Assembly (NCBI RefSeq): GCF_002355655.1
Contig: NZ_AP017571.1
Location: 39,082 to 103,081 of the forward strand
Direction of reading: 5' to 3'
Origin: Halorubrum trapanicum
Lineage (GTDB): Archaea; Halobacteriota; Halobacteria; Halobacteriales; Haloferacaceae
DNA length: 64,000 nucleotides
Both the position numbers and the translations under genes were made by a program. Positions 43,495-51,935 of this stretch are shown here, piece by piece (position 1 is the first letter of the stretch; the number at the start of each line of letters is the position of its first letter). A model generated the notes under the pieces. It was not told where the DNA came from. It ran no database searches and worked only from the letters and a program-made list of their open reading frames with translations.

Positions 43495-46400
43495 ATGAGA
43501 CAAGGGGTCGAGCTGGTGGATGAAGATATTTCATCATTTGAACCGAAGCAGGCAGTCAAATTCTTTCGTGATCTAATCTGGGCTTCTGCGCCCGATGCGG
43601 GAATTCAATCGGAGACCCACGTGAATCTAAATATCTACACATCAGATGGTGGAATTGACGCTGAGGCAGAAAATGAATTTGAGGTAGAAGTGACCACTGC
43701 TGACAAAACAAATCTAATTCCGGAGGGAAGAACCGGATACCAAATAAAAACTGGCAGCAAGCCATCAACGTCAGATTGTCAAAATGAATTATTGAATAGT
43801 GATGGTCACATTAAATCATATGTGAAGGATGTCGTGTCTTCTGGTGGGAATTATGTATTCGTCACGTTCTCTCAACTGACCTCTGAAGAGAGGGATGAAC
43901 GCATCTCGGCGATTGAAAACCAGCTCAGTGAGAAGGGCTATGACAAGGGGAATGTACAGCTTTTCGCCACCAACCAATTGGTCGAATTTGCCAATCAGTT
44001 CCCCGGCCTCATTTTCAAATACACTTCTATTGAGGGGGGCGGTATTGATATTGGGACTTGGTCTGAACGGAGATCTAATCGAGTTCCAGAAACCTTTGTC
44101 GAAACCGATGATCGAAGAGAAGCCAAGGAGAAGCTAAGATCCCTTCTCAAAAGAACGGATGAGTTTGAAGACATTGACAAGTGCCCAGTTTGCAGAGTCC
44201 GAGGAACCTCTGGGTTGGGGAAAACCCGCTTAGTATACGAGTCTGTAAATCACGAACAATTTTCGAATCGGGTTATCTACGAAGACGCAGATGACTTTGA
44301 AGGATGCGAGTTAGCGACGACCCTGGAGATGGATGAGAGTCGGCAAGCAATCATTATCCTCGATAACTGTTCAAGAGAACAGCACCGGGCCTTCAACAAT
44401 AGGTACGGTTCCTACGATCGATTGGCATTGATCACAATCTCGACTGACCGAAGCAAGGTCGCTTCTGATCTTACTTTGACGATTGATCGGTTGCAAAAGG
44501 ATGATTTGAGAGAGATTTTAGGAAATGAGTATCCAGAGGTACCAAGCCACACCGTAGACCGCTTCGCAACAATTGCGGACGGGTACCCTGAGATGGCATT
44601 GCTTTTAGCGGAGCGGTACACCAGAGATGATACGGAAGAGAGCGTCGTTGAAGTCTCTGATTCGACGATCTTTGACCGTCTACTGGTGGGGGACGAGCAA
44701 GATGCGCCTGAGCTCAGAGCTGTAAAGCGGATCTTGACGCCCTTTGCATTCTTTGACCGGATTAATTGGTCAGATAACGAGAGCCATCGAGAGTGGATTG
44801 TCCGAGCGTTTAATCTGAAATCTGATTACTCCGATGAGGTCATTTCTGAAGTTGTTCAGTATGAGAAGAATCGGGGTGTGCTAAGCGGTGACGACGTACT
44901 CTCGCTGCGAACGATTCCATTGGCAACCTACCTGATGAGATCTGCGCTTGAAAGGGATGCTTCGATTCTTGATTCAATATTCCATGAGAGTTGTCCGCCG
45001 AGGCTGTTGTGGAGCTTTGCTGAGAGAATTCCCTATGCCAACACCATAGACCAAGCGGTGGAGTGGTCCACAATAACACTCCTCAGAACAGAGTGGTTTG
45101 GGAGCTCTGGATTCAAAGCGAACATTGGGCCAGTCTTCCGAGGTCTTGCCGAAGTAACTCCGGGAGAAGCTTTAGAGATACTAGAGAGGTTCTTGGGACC
45201 GATGGAGCGTGAAGAATTGGAGAATATTGGGGGACGGAGACCTATCCTGGAAAGCCTGCGTCGGATTGCGGTTTGGGAGACGCACTTCTTTGGTGCAGCT
45301 CTACTCCTCAAGAAGTTGGCCGAGGCTGAGAATGATGACAAATTTGTAAACAACTCCACAGGATTGTTCGCGGATTTATTTTCGCCACACTATGGCCCAT
45401 ACGCTCCAACCGAGGTTGCTCCAATGGATCGATACCCACTTTTGGAGGATTTGCTAACTTCGAGGGACTCCGAAAAACACAGGGTGGGATTAGAGGCAGC
45501 CGAGCAAATATTGTCAATTAGAGGCAGTAGGGGTGGTGGAATACCCCACCGACAAGGTGCCAAGCCAGCACCAGACTTGTGGGTGCCCGAAAATAATGAA
45601 CAGAGAATCGAATATTTTAGAGAAGTATGGAAGCTAGTAGAAAGGAACCTCGGACGGTTCCAAGAAAAGCACTTTGAGAAGGCACTAGATATTCTCTTGA
45701 ACAATTGCCGGAAGCTGGCTGAGAGCGAGGACCTCACCCCCATTATTCAGGATACGTTTCGTAATTTGTTGGACCGCAAGGACGTGGACGCGAACGACGT
45801 GATCTCCGCCACAAGTGGGATTGTCCATTATGACGCAGGTGAATATCCGATGGAGCTCCGCGAATCTTGGGAGGAGTTCGAAAAGGAGATCACAAACCGC
45901 GATTTCCACACGAAGCTTAAACGATACGTAGCAGGCTATAACTTGGTAGATCGTTCTGAAGAGCGTGAAGAAATAACCGAGAGGAGGATTGCCTCTCTTG
46001 CCGAGGAGATCACGGAAAATCCGGCTCTCATCACCGATGAGTTAGAATGGATGCACGAAGCCTCTTCTGAAAATGCAGGAGATCTTGGTCGGGAACTGGC
46101 AAAGCGAGACAACGATCTCGAACTTATTGACATCCTCCTATCCGGTTTACATTCGGTCGAGCCAGATGCCTCGTGTAGGCTATTTGGAAGCTACCTATAC
46201 GAAGTGGTAGATTCCTGTGAGGAAGCCCCCAAGAACGTTTTTGATCGAATGATAGATGATCAACATCTCATCAACTTCTTCCCCTTCTTAGTTCGCAGAG
46301 CAGACCCATCGGACGGAGCAGCTGAACTGATTTTAGATACTGTCCAAAATGGTGATATTCCACTCCGTAAGATCAGCCAGATCGAGACTATTGCGCGAAG

Positions 46401-47196
46401 TGGAGAATTATCTGAGGAAATGTTCTTAGAGATCGGGTCTTACTTGATCGATAAAGATTCAGGTGAAGCAGTTGCGATATTGGTCAATTTGGCGGAAGAC
46501 TTCTATAGGCGGGATGATGCTCCGAGTATCAATGAAGATTTAATTATACAAGCACTCACTCACCCCAGTCTCGTCAATAAGGAATCTGAGGTGGCCGTGG
46601 GCGGGCACTGGATCGAGTGGGAACAATTAGCAGAAATGACAATTAAACAAGATATAACTAACGGATATGACATCGCTGGTCCAATCATTGGTTCATTGGG
46701 AACGAAGGGAAGCATCGCCGGAATCCGAGAGATCCTCGACATCGTCTTACGACCATTATTGGAAGAAGATCCGGAGAAGGCCTGGGAGCTGGTTGTGGAT
46801 GGATTCGACACCGACTCCAGCCGAGTTAGAATAGAAGCTTGGTTAGCGGGAACTGGAATAGATTCAGATGATCCTGCTATTCTGTTAGTTCCTGAATCTG
46901 TCTTATGGGATTGGGTTGATGTGAACCCGGAAGAACGTGGTCCACAACTAGCACGTTGTATACCACCAATGGAACACGACGGATGGTGGAATTTAGCTCA
47001 CGAAATACTCATTCGTTATGGGGATATCGATGACGTTGTTGAGGATTTGAACGCCATAGAACAAGGTGGAAGGTGGGGGAATGACATATTCCGAAATCGT
47101 CGAGATAAACTACAGCGATTGCGTTCGAAATCTTCGGACCAAAACGTTCGCCGATGGATATCCCAGAAAATTCGTGAGGTTGAGCGATTTCTATAA
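43495..47196 (+). CDS. Avs-like protein: N-terminal PD-(D/E)XK nuclease, STAND ATPase, helical repeat C-terminus
   Basis: 1233 residues. Residues 1-170 resemble a restriction-type nuclease: DGGIDAEAE (51-59) and GYQIKTG (81-87) supply the D and (E/Q)xK elements. The NTPase module has Walker A GTSGLGKTR (237-245) and Walker B QAIIILDNC (284-292). Residues from about 480 are all-helical, as in TPR/HEAT-type sensor regions. Nuclease-STAND-repeat is the architecture of Avs anti-phage proteins, which cut DNA after recognising a viral protein. This one is at the short end of that family. A TATA-like TTATACC lies about 29 bases before the ATG. Codon and base composition are clearly A+T-richer than all neighbours, a sign of transfer. 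Confidence 0.72.
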   Translation: MRQGVELVDEDISSFEPKQAVKFFRDLIWASAPDAGIQSETHVNLNIYTSDGGIDAEAENEFEVEVTTADKTNLIPEGRTGYQIKTGSKPSTSDCQNELLNSDGHIKSYVKDVVSSGGNYVFVTFSQLTSEERDERISAIENQLSEKGYDKGNVQLFATNQLVEFANQFPGLIFKYTSIEGGGIDIGTWSERRSNRVPETFVETDDRREAKEKLRSLLKRTDEFEDIDKCPVCRVRGTSGLGKTRLVYESVNHEQFSNRVIYEDADDFEGCELATTLEMDESRQAIIILDNCSREQHRAFNNRYGSYDRLALITISTDRSKVASDLTLTIDRLQKDDLREILGNEYPEVPSHTVDRFATIADGYPEMALLLAERYTRDDTEESVVEVSDSTIFDRLLVGDEQDAPELRAVKRILTPFAFFDRINWSDNESHREWIVRAFNLKSDYSDEVISEVVQYEKNRGVLSGDDVLSLRTIPLATYLMRSALERDASILDSIFHESCPPRLLWSFAERIPYANTIDQAVEWSTITLLRTEWFGSSGFKANIGPVFRGLAEVTPGEALEILERFLGPMEREELENIGGRRPILESLRRIAVWETHFFGAALLLKKLAEAENDDKFVNNSTGLFADLFSPHYGPYAPTEVAPMDRYPLLEDLLTSRDSEKHRVGLEAAEQILSIRGSRGGGIPHRQGAKPAPDLWVPENNEQRIEYFREVWKLVERNLGRFQEKHFEKALDILLNNCRKLAESEDLTPIIQDTFRNLLDRKDVDANDVISATSGIVHYDAGEYPMELRESWEEFEKEITNRDFHTKLKRYVAGYNLVDRSEEREEITERRIASLAEEITENPALITDELEWMHEASSENAGDLGRELAKRDNDLELIDILLSGLHSVEPDASCRLFGSYLYEVVDSCEEAPKNVFDRMIDDQHLINFFPFLVRRADPSDGAAELILDTVQNGDIPLRKISQIETIARSGELSEEMFLEIGSYLIDKDSGEAVAILVNLAEDFYRRDDAPSINEDLIIQALTHPSLVNKESEVAVGGHWIEWEQLAEMTIKQDITNGYDIAGPIIGSLGTKGSIAGIREILDIVLRPLLEEDPEKAWELVVDGFDTDSSRVRIEAWLAGTGIDSDDPAILLVPESVLWDWVDVNPEERGPQLARCIPPMEHDGWWNLAHEILIRYGDIDDVVEDLNAIEQGGRWGNDIFRNRRDKLQRLRSKSSDQNVRRWISQKIREVERFL

Positions 47197-47491
47197 CCAT
47201 TCCGGGTACCTTCTGTGATGCTAATCCAGCTCGATAACCGATGAGGGACATCCACGATGCTGTATTTCGCCATGTATGCTGCACGCCAATTTTTTCAGAG
47301 TTGGAGTAGATCCCGAGTTTGGCTTTCCTCCCCGAACACCATCGTGATGCACTCATGCTCTCTATTCAGCACCGTCGTGAGATCTATTACTAATTGAGGC
47401 CTTCCAACAAGGCCGAATTGCTATAGTCTGAACTATAATAGTCTGAGTTCTAACTTTGAAGCGACGCTGAGGGGCTAATAGCCGGTGGTGG
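47197..47491. other. Gap between the Avs-like gene and the next leader
   Basis: About 300 bases, A+T-richer at the left, with no gene I can support. It contains a direct repeat of TAGTCTGA (in TATAGTCTGAACTATAATAGTCTGAG-like sequence near 47425-47450), and minus-strand frames with scattered stops that may be a decayed remnant. Function not apparent. Confidence 0.4.
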
Positions 47492-47519
47492 TTTTTCGAC
47501 CCCCAGCAGGGGCGCGGGG
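47492..47519 (+). promoter_or_regulatory. TTTTT + G+C hairpin leader (alternate pairing form)
   Basis: TTTTT (47492-47496), then CCCCCAGCAGGGGCGCGGGG (47500-47519), ending 15 bases before the ATG at 47535. Confidence 0.7.
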
Positions 47520-47534
47520 AATCCGAACGCCCGC

Positions 47535-48230
47535 ATGCAACCGATGGAGATGAATTCGACTACCGACCCACGAGCAGTCGTACAGGATGCGAGTGAGCGA
47601 TGGCAGGCGAGTGCAGACTGCGTTGAGTACGTCGGAATGCGTGTCGAGGGAACGCCAGTGGTCCTGAACCTCACCGCACACGAACGCCTCACCCCCAATC
47701 GAAGTCACAATCTCGTGCGGCATAGCCCGGCGGGATTCGACTGGGGCTACGTTGGGAGCGGCCCGGCACAGCTCGCCTGTGCGCTCCTCCTCGATTACAC
47801 CGACGACGAAACCGTCACCCAGCAACACCACATCCAGTTCCGCGACGACGTGGTCAGTCAGTTGGTGTGTGATGGCCCGGCCGACTGCTGGCACCTCACC
47901 GGGGAGGATATCGAGGCGGCACTCGCTGAATTCGAAGAGTACCGAGCACTCACGCCAGATGGTGGGACGCCGTCATCGTCACTGCCGGCGAATTGGAGTG
48001 CGGTGAGCCGGGCAGATCGGACAGTCTTCCAACGCCGGGATATCGACCACTACGTCGTCCTCGCCGAAGGGAGCGAGGAGTGGTTGATCATACTTTGCGC
48101 GCAGGGCGACCGGGCGTATCCCGCCCCGCTTGACCATCGAACATTTCCGGTTGAGAACGATCCTGCTTCAGCCGTTCAGGAACTCGTCGCTGAGAGTAAC
48201 GACCTCGTTGAGCCAGAGGAGGAGATCTGA
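47535..48230 (+). CDS. DUF6166-like protein with C-terminal extension
   Basis: 231 residues. The first 135 repeat the domain of the protein at 41487 (LVRHSPAGFDWGYVGSGPAQ, LACALLLDYTDDETV, GPADCWHLTGEDIEAAL). The remaining 90 residues form an extra alpha/beta part (DIDHYVVLAEGSEEWLIILC, VENDPASAVQELVAE). Unknown function. The stop overlaps the ATG of a 50-residue gene (TGATG), so translation is coupled. Confidence 0.72.
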   Translation: MQPMEMNSTTDPRAVVQDASERWQASADCVEYVGMRVEGTPVVLNLTAHERLTPNRSHNLVRHSPAGFDWGYVGSGPAQLACALLLDYTDDETVTQQHHIQFRDDVVSQLVCDGPADCWHLTGEDIEAALAEFEEYRALTPDGGTPSSSLPANWSAVSRADRTVFQRRDIDHYVVLAEGSEEWLIILCAQGDRAYPAPLDHRTFPVENDPASAVQELVAESNDLVEPEEEI

Positions 48231-48382
48231 TGGAGAAATTCCGGCTTTCGCGGGCCACGTATCAGCTCATCGAACGCGCCGTCACGGCGCTGGAGTGCAT
48301 CGGCCGAGAACTCAAGCGATACAACGACCGGCACGAGCGAACAGCTGGGAAAGACACAGACGAGACGAATCCCGTCGAATGA
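48230..48382 (+). CDS. Small helical protein (50 residues)
   Basis: ATG overlaps the previous stop by one base, and its own stop overlaps the next start within ATGATGA. It reads MEKFRLSRATYQLIERAVTA and then LECIGRELKRYNDRHERTAG, one long basic-acidic helix. The tight overlap on both sides supports it as a real gene. No family known. Confidence 0.6.
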   Translation: MEKFRLSRATYQLIERAVTALECIGRELKRYNDRHERTAGKDTDETNPVE

Positions 48383-49020
48383 TGACTGGCGAAGCGACGC
48401 TTGATGACTTCGAGACCGAGAATTCAGCTGATTCGATGCGCTCGCTCACCGACAAGGAGGCCATCAAGCACGTTGGGGATGTTCGGGATTTCCGGACCTG
48501 GTGGGAGGAGATTCTCTCGCAGGTCGAACTCGTCGCCGAGGACCTCTTCGAGTTCATCCGAAAAGCGCAGGAGATCGATCTCGAGTTCTCCGAGCTCCCG
48601 TTCACCGTCACCGAGTTTTACAGCCTGCTTGGCTTCCCGGACTACCTCGCAGAGCGTGCTGCCGAGGATGCCGAGGCGAACGCGGCGTCACCGTTCGAGA
48701 TCGATATGTGGACGCTGCACTCCGGTGCGACGTACGCGCTCACCCACTTCTTCCAAGGCAAGGAGGGTGCGGCGCTGGACGGCTACGTTCGCACGGCCAA
48801 CGACATCCTGTTCAACCCAGAGGGCACCGTCGAGCGTGTCGAGCGAGCCTACGAGGAGCAGTTGGAGGCGGACGGCGAGGACGGGTCGCAGGCGTCGCTC
48901 ACCGGCGAGCGGGCACTCGCAAACATCGAGCGCGTCAGCGACGACCTGCAGGAGAAGGTCGACCAGTTCGAGAAGCGTGAGGACGCGCTGCGTGAGCGGT
49001 TCCAAGAGGCAATGGGCTAA
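48379..49020 (+). CDS. Hypothetical acidic helical protein
   Basis: 213 residues from ATG 48379; a second ATG follows at once. Mainly helical, with IKHVGDVRDFRTWWEEILSQ near residue 30, SPFEIDMWTLHSGATYALTH near residue 105, and a coiled-coil end (NIERVSDDLQEKVDQFEKRE). No membrane segment or catalytic motif. Last gene of a three-gene overlapping set that starts with the DUF6166-like gene. Confidence 0.65.
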   Translation: MMTGEATLDDFETENSADSMRSLTDKEAIKHVGDVRDFRTWWEEILSQVELVAEDLFEFIRKAQEIDLEFSELPFTVTEFYSLLGFPDYLAERAAEDAEANAASPFEIDMWTLHSGATYALTHFFQGKEGAALDGYVRTANDILFNPEGTVERVERAYEEQLEADGEDGSQASLTGERALANIERVSDDLQEKVDQFEKREDALRERFQEAMG

Positions 49021-49117
49021 GAGCAGTCGGAGAGAAGATTCGCCAGGATTGCTTCCGTTCTAGCGGCTGGAATCCACTGCTGACAGTATTAAGTGAGTAG
49101 GGGCGTACCCAGAGACC

Positions 49118-49429
49118 ATGTCTATTGAGCATAATCCGACTCTCGACGCGCGAGAGCCACAGCAGGGGGATATAGAGACCTTTGAAGAGTTGGGTCCTGG
49201 TGATTCGGTCAAATTCTTTGAATGGCCCGTCGAGCTGTTGACCGTCATCGGCTGGGAAGAAGACGACAATGTCGGGAAGCGGGTAAGAGTAGAAGCAGAA
49301 GGAGGCGAGTCGTTTCTCTACCAAGTAGACGGCCATCTCTGGCATTACGTCCCTGAGGATGAGTTCGCCGGAGAAAGCAATCCCTTCCCAGTCCAGAATC
49401 TCACAGTACTCGAATCCCCAGAGGCCTAA
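49118..49429 (+). CDS. Small hypothetical protein
   Basis: 103 residues, beta-rich (DSVKFFEWPVELLTVIGWEE, KRVRVEAEGGESFLYQVDGH, LWHYVPEDEFAG), suggesting a small barrel. A TATA-like AGTATTAAG lies about 30 bases before the ATG. No family recognised. The A+T content is somewhat higher than average. Confidence 0.6.
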   Translation: MSIEHNPTLDAREPQQGDIETFEELGPGDSVKFFEWPVELLTVIGWEEDDNVGKRVRVEAEGGESFLYQVDGHLWHYVPEDEFAGESNPFPVQNLTVLESPEA

Positions 49430-49483
49430 CCAGACTTGAGGGGAGTCCGTGGAGAATTGGTTTCTCTTTTGGATTGGCTCGGT

Positions 49484-49837
49484 TTACGCATTTCCGCTAT
49501 TTTCTGTCGCCCACTCGAGTAACGGTTCCAGTCGTGTTCGAACCTCGTCGCCATCCTCTGTCAACGCATATTCGACACGCGGTGGGATTTCGTTGTACTG
49601 CGTCCGTGAGACGAGCCCTGACTCCTCGAATTCGTTCAGGCGTTTCGAGATTGTCGACGTGCTCGCTGTCGGGAGGTGATCTTCGATCTCCGCGAATCGC
49701 AGTGAGTCGTGTGCGCCGATGATGCTAACGAGTTGCATCGCGTATTTCCGGCTCAACGTGTCGATAACTCCTGTGAGCGGACAGTAGCACGTCCCCTCAA
49801 CATCGCACGTTGGCGCCGGTGAAGTAGTATCCGCCAT
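49484..49837 (-). CDS. HxlR-type winged-helix regulator, likely controls merA
   Basis: 117 residues. An HxlR winged helix with CPLTGVIDTLSRKYAMQLVS, then SLRFAEIEDHLPTASTSTIS and KRLNEFEESGLVSRTQYNEI, followed by the wing PPRVEYALTEDG. The N-terminal Cys11, Cys17 and Cys19 (CDVEGTCYC) are a plausible thiol or mercury sensor site. It is divergent from the mercuric reductase gene, with overlapping promoter elements in the 78-base gap. This is the usual arrangement for a dedicated repressor; mercury sensing itself is inference. Confidence 0.8.
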   Translation of the reverse strand: MADTTSPAPTCDVEGTCYCPLTGVIDTLSRKYAMQLVSIIGAHDSLRFAEIEDHLPTASTSTISKRLNEFEESGLVSRTQYNEIPPRVEYALTEDGDEVRTRLEPLLEWATENSGNA

Positions 49838-49890
49838 AGCTTCGTAGTTTCCAACCTACTCTATAGCTTCGGACTCTGGAGTATAAGAAC
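49835..49890. promoter_or_regulatory. Divergent promoter region of the mercury locus
   Basis: Contains ATAGCTTCG twice (49836-49844 and 49863-49871, 27 bases apart), a TATA-like GTATAAG about 31 bases before merA, and on the other strand a CTATAG about 28 bases before the HxlR gene. The direct repeat overlaps the leftward promoter and is a candidate operator. Confidence 0.5.
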
Positions 49891-49915
49891 TTCCCGTCGT
49901 AAAGTATAGGCACAG

Positions 49916-51415
49916 ATGACCCAGACGTCCGACTATGATCTCGTTATTCTCGGCGGTGGCGCCGCAGCCTTTGCCGCGATCACTGAAGCGAGCCGCCGAG
50001 ATCTGTCAACGGCGATGGTGAACACCGGCCTGCCAATCGGCGGGACCTGCGTAAACGTCGGCTGTGTCCCGAGTAAGCACCTGCTCGCGGTCGCCGAGTA
50101 CGGCGCTGCAGCATCGGAGAACCCCTTCGACGCCGTTCGATACCCCGAGGAGCCGACTGTCGACTGGGCTGACGCACTCGACGGGACCGACGGTCTCGTC
50201 GAACGGTTCCGGCAAGAGAACTACGTTGACGTCGCAGAACACTTCGAGACCGACATCTACGAGGGCTACGGCCAGCTGGTCGACGACACGACTATCGAGG
50301 TCGTCGACGGCTCCGACGAAGGCGCGCGCATCACTGGGGAGAAAGCGCTCGTCGCAACCGGCAGTTCACCGTGGGCGCCGCCCATCGACGGCCTCGACGA
50401 CGTTGACGAGCGAAGCTCGTCAGCCCATCAGACGCAGTCTGATGACGTCGACTACTACACGAGTGAGACAATCCTCGAGGAGCGCGACCTCCCAGAGAGC
50501 ATCGTGATGCTTGGTGGCGGATACATCGCACTGGAGTGGGGCCAGATCCTCCACCGTGTCGGCGTCGACGTGACCATCCTCCAGCGCTCCGGTCACGTAC
50601 TCTCAGATATGGAAGGTCAGCTCGGCCGGGAGATGCAACGAGCCTTCAACGAGAAGGGAATCGACGTCGTGACCGGTAACGACTTCCAGCAGGTTCAGGA
50701 TGTGGCTACCGACAGTGGTGCTGACCCTGGTCAGAAGGGCGTCGCTGTGGAGACTGTTATCGAGGGCGAGGAGCGAGCGTTCACCGCAGAGGCGTTATTC
50801 GTCGCGACCGGCGTCCAGCCCAACAGCGAGGACATCGGCTTGGAAGCAGTCGGCGTCGAGACCGAATCCGATGGCGCGATTCGCGTTGACGAGCATTTCC
50901 AGACGACCAATCCCGACATCTACGCGGCGGGGGACGTGATCGGCGAGCCCGAACTGGAGACGGTCGCCGCCAAGGAGGGCAATCACGCCGTCAAGAACGC
51001 TTTCGGGGACGAGGGCGTCAGCATTGACTACGACGCAGTGCCAGCAGTCGTGTTCACCAGCCCGGAAGTCGCCGCGGTCGGGACGACCGAACTGGAGTAC
51101 ATGGACGAGCACGGCACCTGTTCGTGCCGAACCGTCCAGATGGCGGATGTCCCGCGAGCGAAGGCCGTCGAGAATACGGATGGCCTCGTCCAGGTCGTCA
51201 AACACCACGAGACTGACGAGATCGTCGGCGTCCACATGGTCGGGCCGCGTGCCGCCGACATGATCATGGAAGCCACGCTGGCTGTGAGGTTTGGGCTGAC
51301 TGTCGACGACATCATCGACACCGTCCACCCGTTCCCGACGTTCAGCGAGGCGTTCAAACACGCCTGCCAGGCGTTCCGTCGGGACACATCGACGATGAGC
51401 TGCTGTATCGAATGA
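49916..51415 (+). CDS. merA: Mercuric reductase
   Basis: 499 residues, a flavin disulfide reductase. FAD-binding LVILGGGAAAFAAITEA, redox-active GGTCVNVGCVPSK (Cys45, Cys50), NAD(P)-binding IVMLGGGYIALEWGQILHRV, and the C-terminal pair Cys496-Cys497 (SCCIE) that hands Hg(II) to the active site. It reduces Hg(II) to volatile Hg(0) with NADPH in the cytosol. No N-terminal HMA domain, as in other archaeal MerA. One oddity: the peptide DERSSSAHQTQSDDV inserted before DYYTSETIL is encoded by two adjacent hairpin sequences. Confidence 0.93.
   Translation: MTQTSDYDLVILGGGAAAFAAITEASRRDLSTAMVNTGLPIGGTCVNVGCVPSKHLLAVAEYGAAASENPFDAVRYPEEPTVDWADALDGTDGLVERFRQENYVDVAEHFETDIYEGYGQLVDDTTIEVVDGSDEGARITGEKALVATGSSPWAPPIDGLDDVDERSSSAHQTQSDDVDYYTSETILEERDLPESIVMLGGGYIALEWGQILHRVGVDVTILQRSGHVLSDMEGQLGREMQRAFNEKGIDVVTGNDFQQVQDVATDSGADPGQKGVAVETVIEGEERAFTAEALFVATGVQPNSEDIGLEAVGVETESDGAIRVDEHFQTTNPDIYAAGDVIGEPELETVAAKEGNHAVKNAFGDEGVSIDYDAVPAVVFTSPEVAAVGTTELEYMDEHGTCSCRTVQMADVPRAKAVENTDGLVQVVKHHETDEIVGVHMVGPRAADMIMEATLAVRFGLTVDDIIDTVHPFPTFSEAFKHACQAFRRDTSTMSCCIE
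50405..50444 (+). repeat. Two tandem hairpins inside merA
   Basis: GACGAGC-GAA-GCTCGTC (50405-50421) and CATCAGAC-GCA-GTCTGATG (50426-50444), followed by GACGTCGAC, which repeats GACGTTGAC before them. It looks like a 45-bp in-frame palindromic insertion with a short target duplication. Confidence 0.65.
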
Positions 51416-51559
51416 AACGGGCTCATAGCCACTGGTAGCGAGATATAGTAATTCGAAGTTGCGTAGGAGGAGGAAATTCTGGTCTGGGATTCCAGCTGAG
51501 GATCATCGCTCGGCAGCCACCTTTTTTGAAAAAACCAGCCGGTGCTGTATAGAGTATCG

Positions 51560-51589
51560 TTTTTGTTGGCCCTCAAGGGGTTGAGGGCC
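51560..51589 (+). promoter_or_regulatory. TTTTT + perfect G+C hairpin leader
   Basis: TTTTT (51560-51564), then GGCCCTCAA-GGGG-TTGAGGGCC (51568-51589), a perfect 9-bp stem ending 5 bases before the ATG at 51595. The 180 bases between merA and this gene hold nothing else but a CTTTTTTGAAAAAAC palindrome. Confidence 0.7.
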
Positions 51590-51594
51590 CCGAT

Positions 51595-51810
51595 ATGGAG
51601 AGAGCAGACGACGCCGAGAATGACGAATTCCCGCCAGAGAAGCGGCTTGAACCATCGAACACGCGCCTGATCAAGGCAGGAATCGCGACGATTCCGGATA
51701 TGGAGACCCTCCAGGAGTGTGTTGCCTACGAAAACGCCCACCAGAATCGGACGCAGATTCTTCGCCGGCTCAAGTGGAAGGCAGAAGAGCTGCGGGAGAA
51801 CGAAGAGTAA
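51595..51810 (+). CDS. Small helical protein, paralogue of 42974
   Basis: 71 residues. PEKRLEPSNTRLIKAGIATI and DMETLQECVAYENAHQNRTQ align with the protein at 42974, followed by a basic-acidic helix (QILRRLKWKAEELRENEE). Function unknown. A leader hairpin directly precedes it, and copy 4 of the dispersed inverted repeat follows 10 bases after its stop. Confidence 0.65.
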   Translation: MERADDAENDEFPPEKRLEPSNTRLIKAGIATIPDMETLQECVAYENAHQNRTQILRRLKWKAEELRENEE

Positions 51811-51819
51811 GCCCTATTC

Positions 51820-51863
51820 TTAACCAACACACTCTGCGTGAGTTCCCCCCTATTGTTGGTTAA
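51820..51863. repeat. Dispersed inverted repeat, copy 4
   Basis: TTAACCAACA (51820-51829) and TGTTGGTTAA (51854-51863), spacer 24, the longest of the eight. Followed 15 bases later by a TTTTT-hairpin leader. Confidence 0.9.
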
Positions 51864-51878
51864 TCCGCTGTGCCTCGG

Positions 51879-51907
51879 TTTTTCCGGCCCCTGAAAGGGT
51901 GCGGGGC
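51879..51907 (+). promoter_or_regulatory. TTTTT + G+C hairpin leader (alternate pairing form)
   Basis: TTTTT (51879-51883), then GCCCCTGAAAGGG and TGCGGGGC (51887-51907), 28 bases before the ATG at 51936. Confidence 0.7.
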
Positions 51908-51935
51908 AGCCAGCAGCGGCCTCGCGAGCCAAATC

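Noticed and set aside
47197..47480. Minus-strand fragments resembling a decayed gene after the Avs-like gene
   Set aside because: Stops in every frame and no motif I could name; not enough to call a pseudogene.
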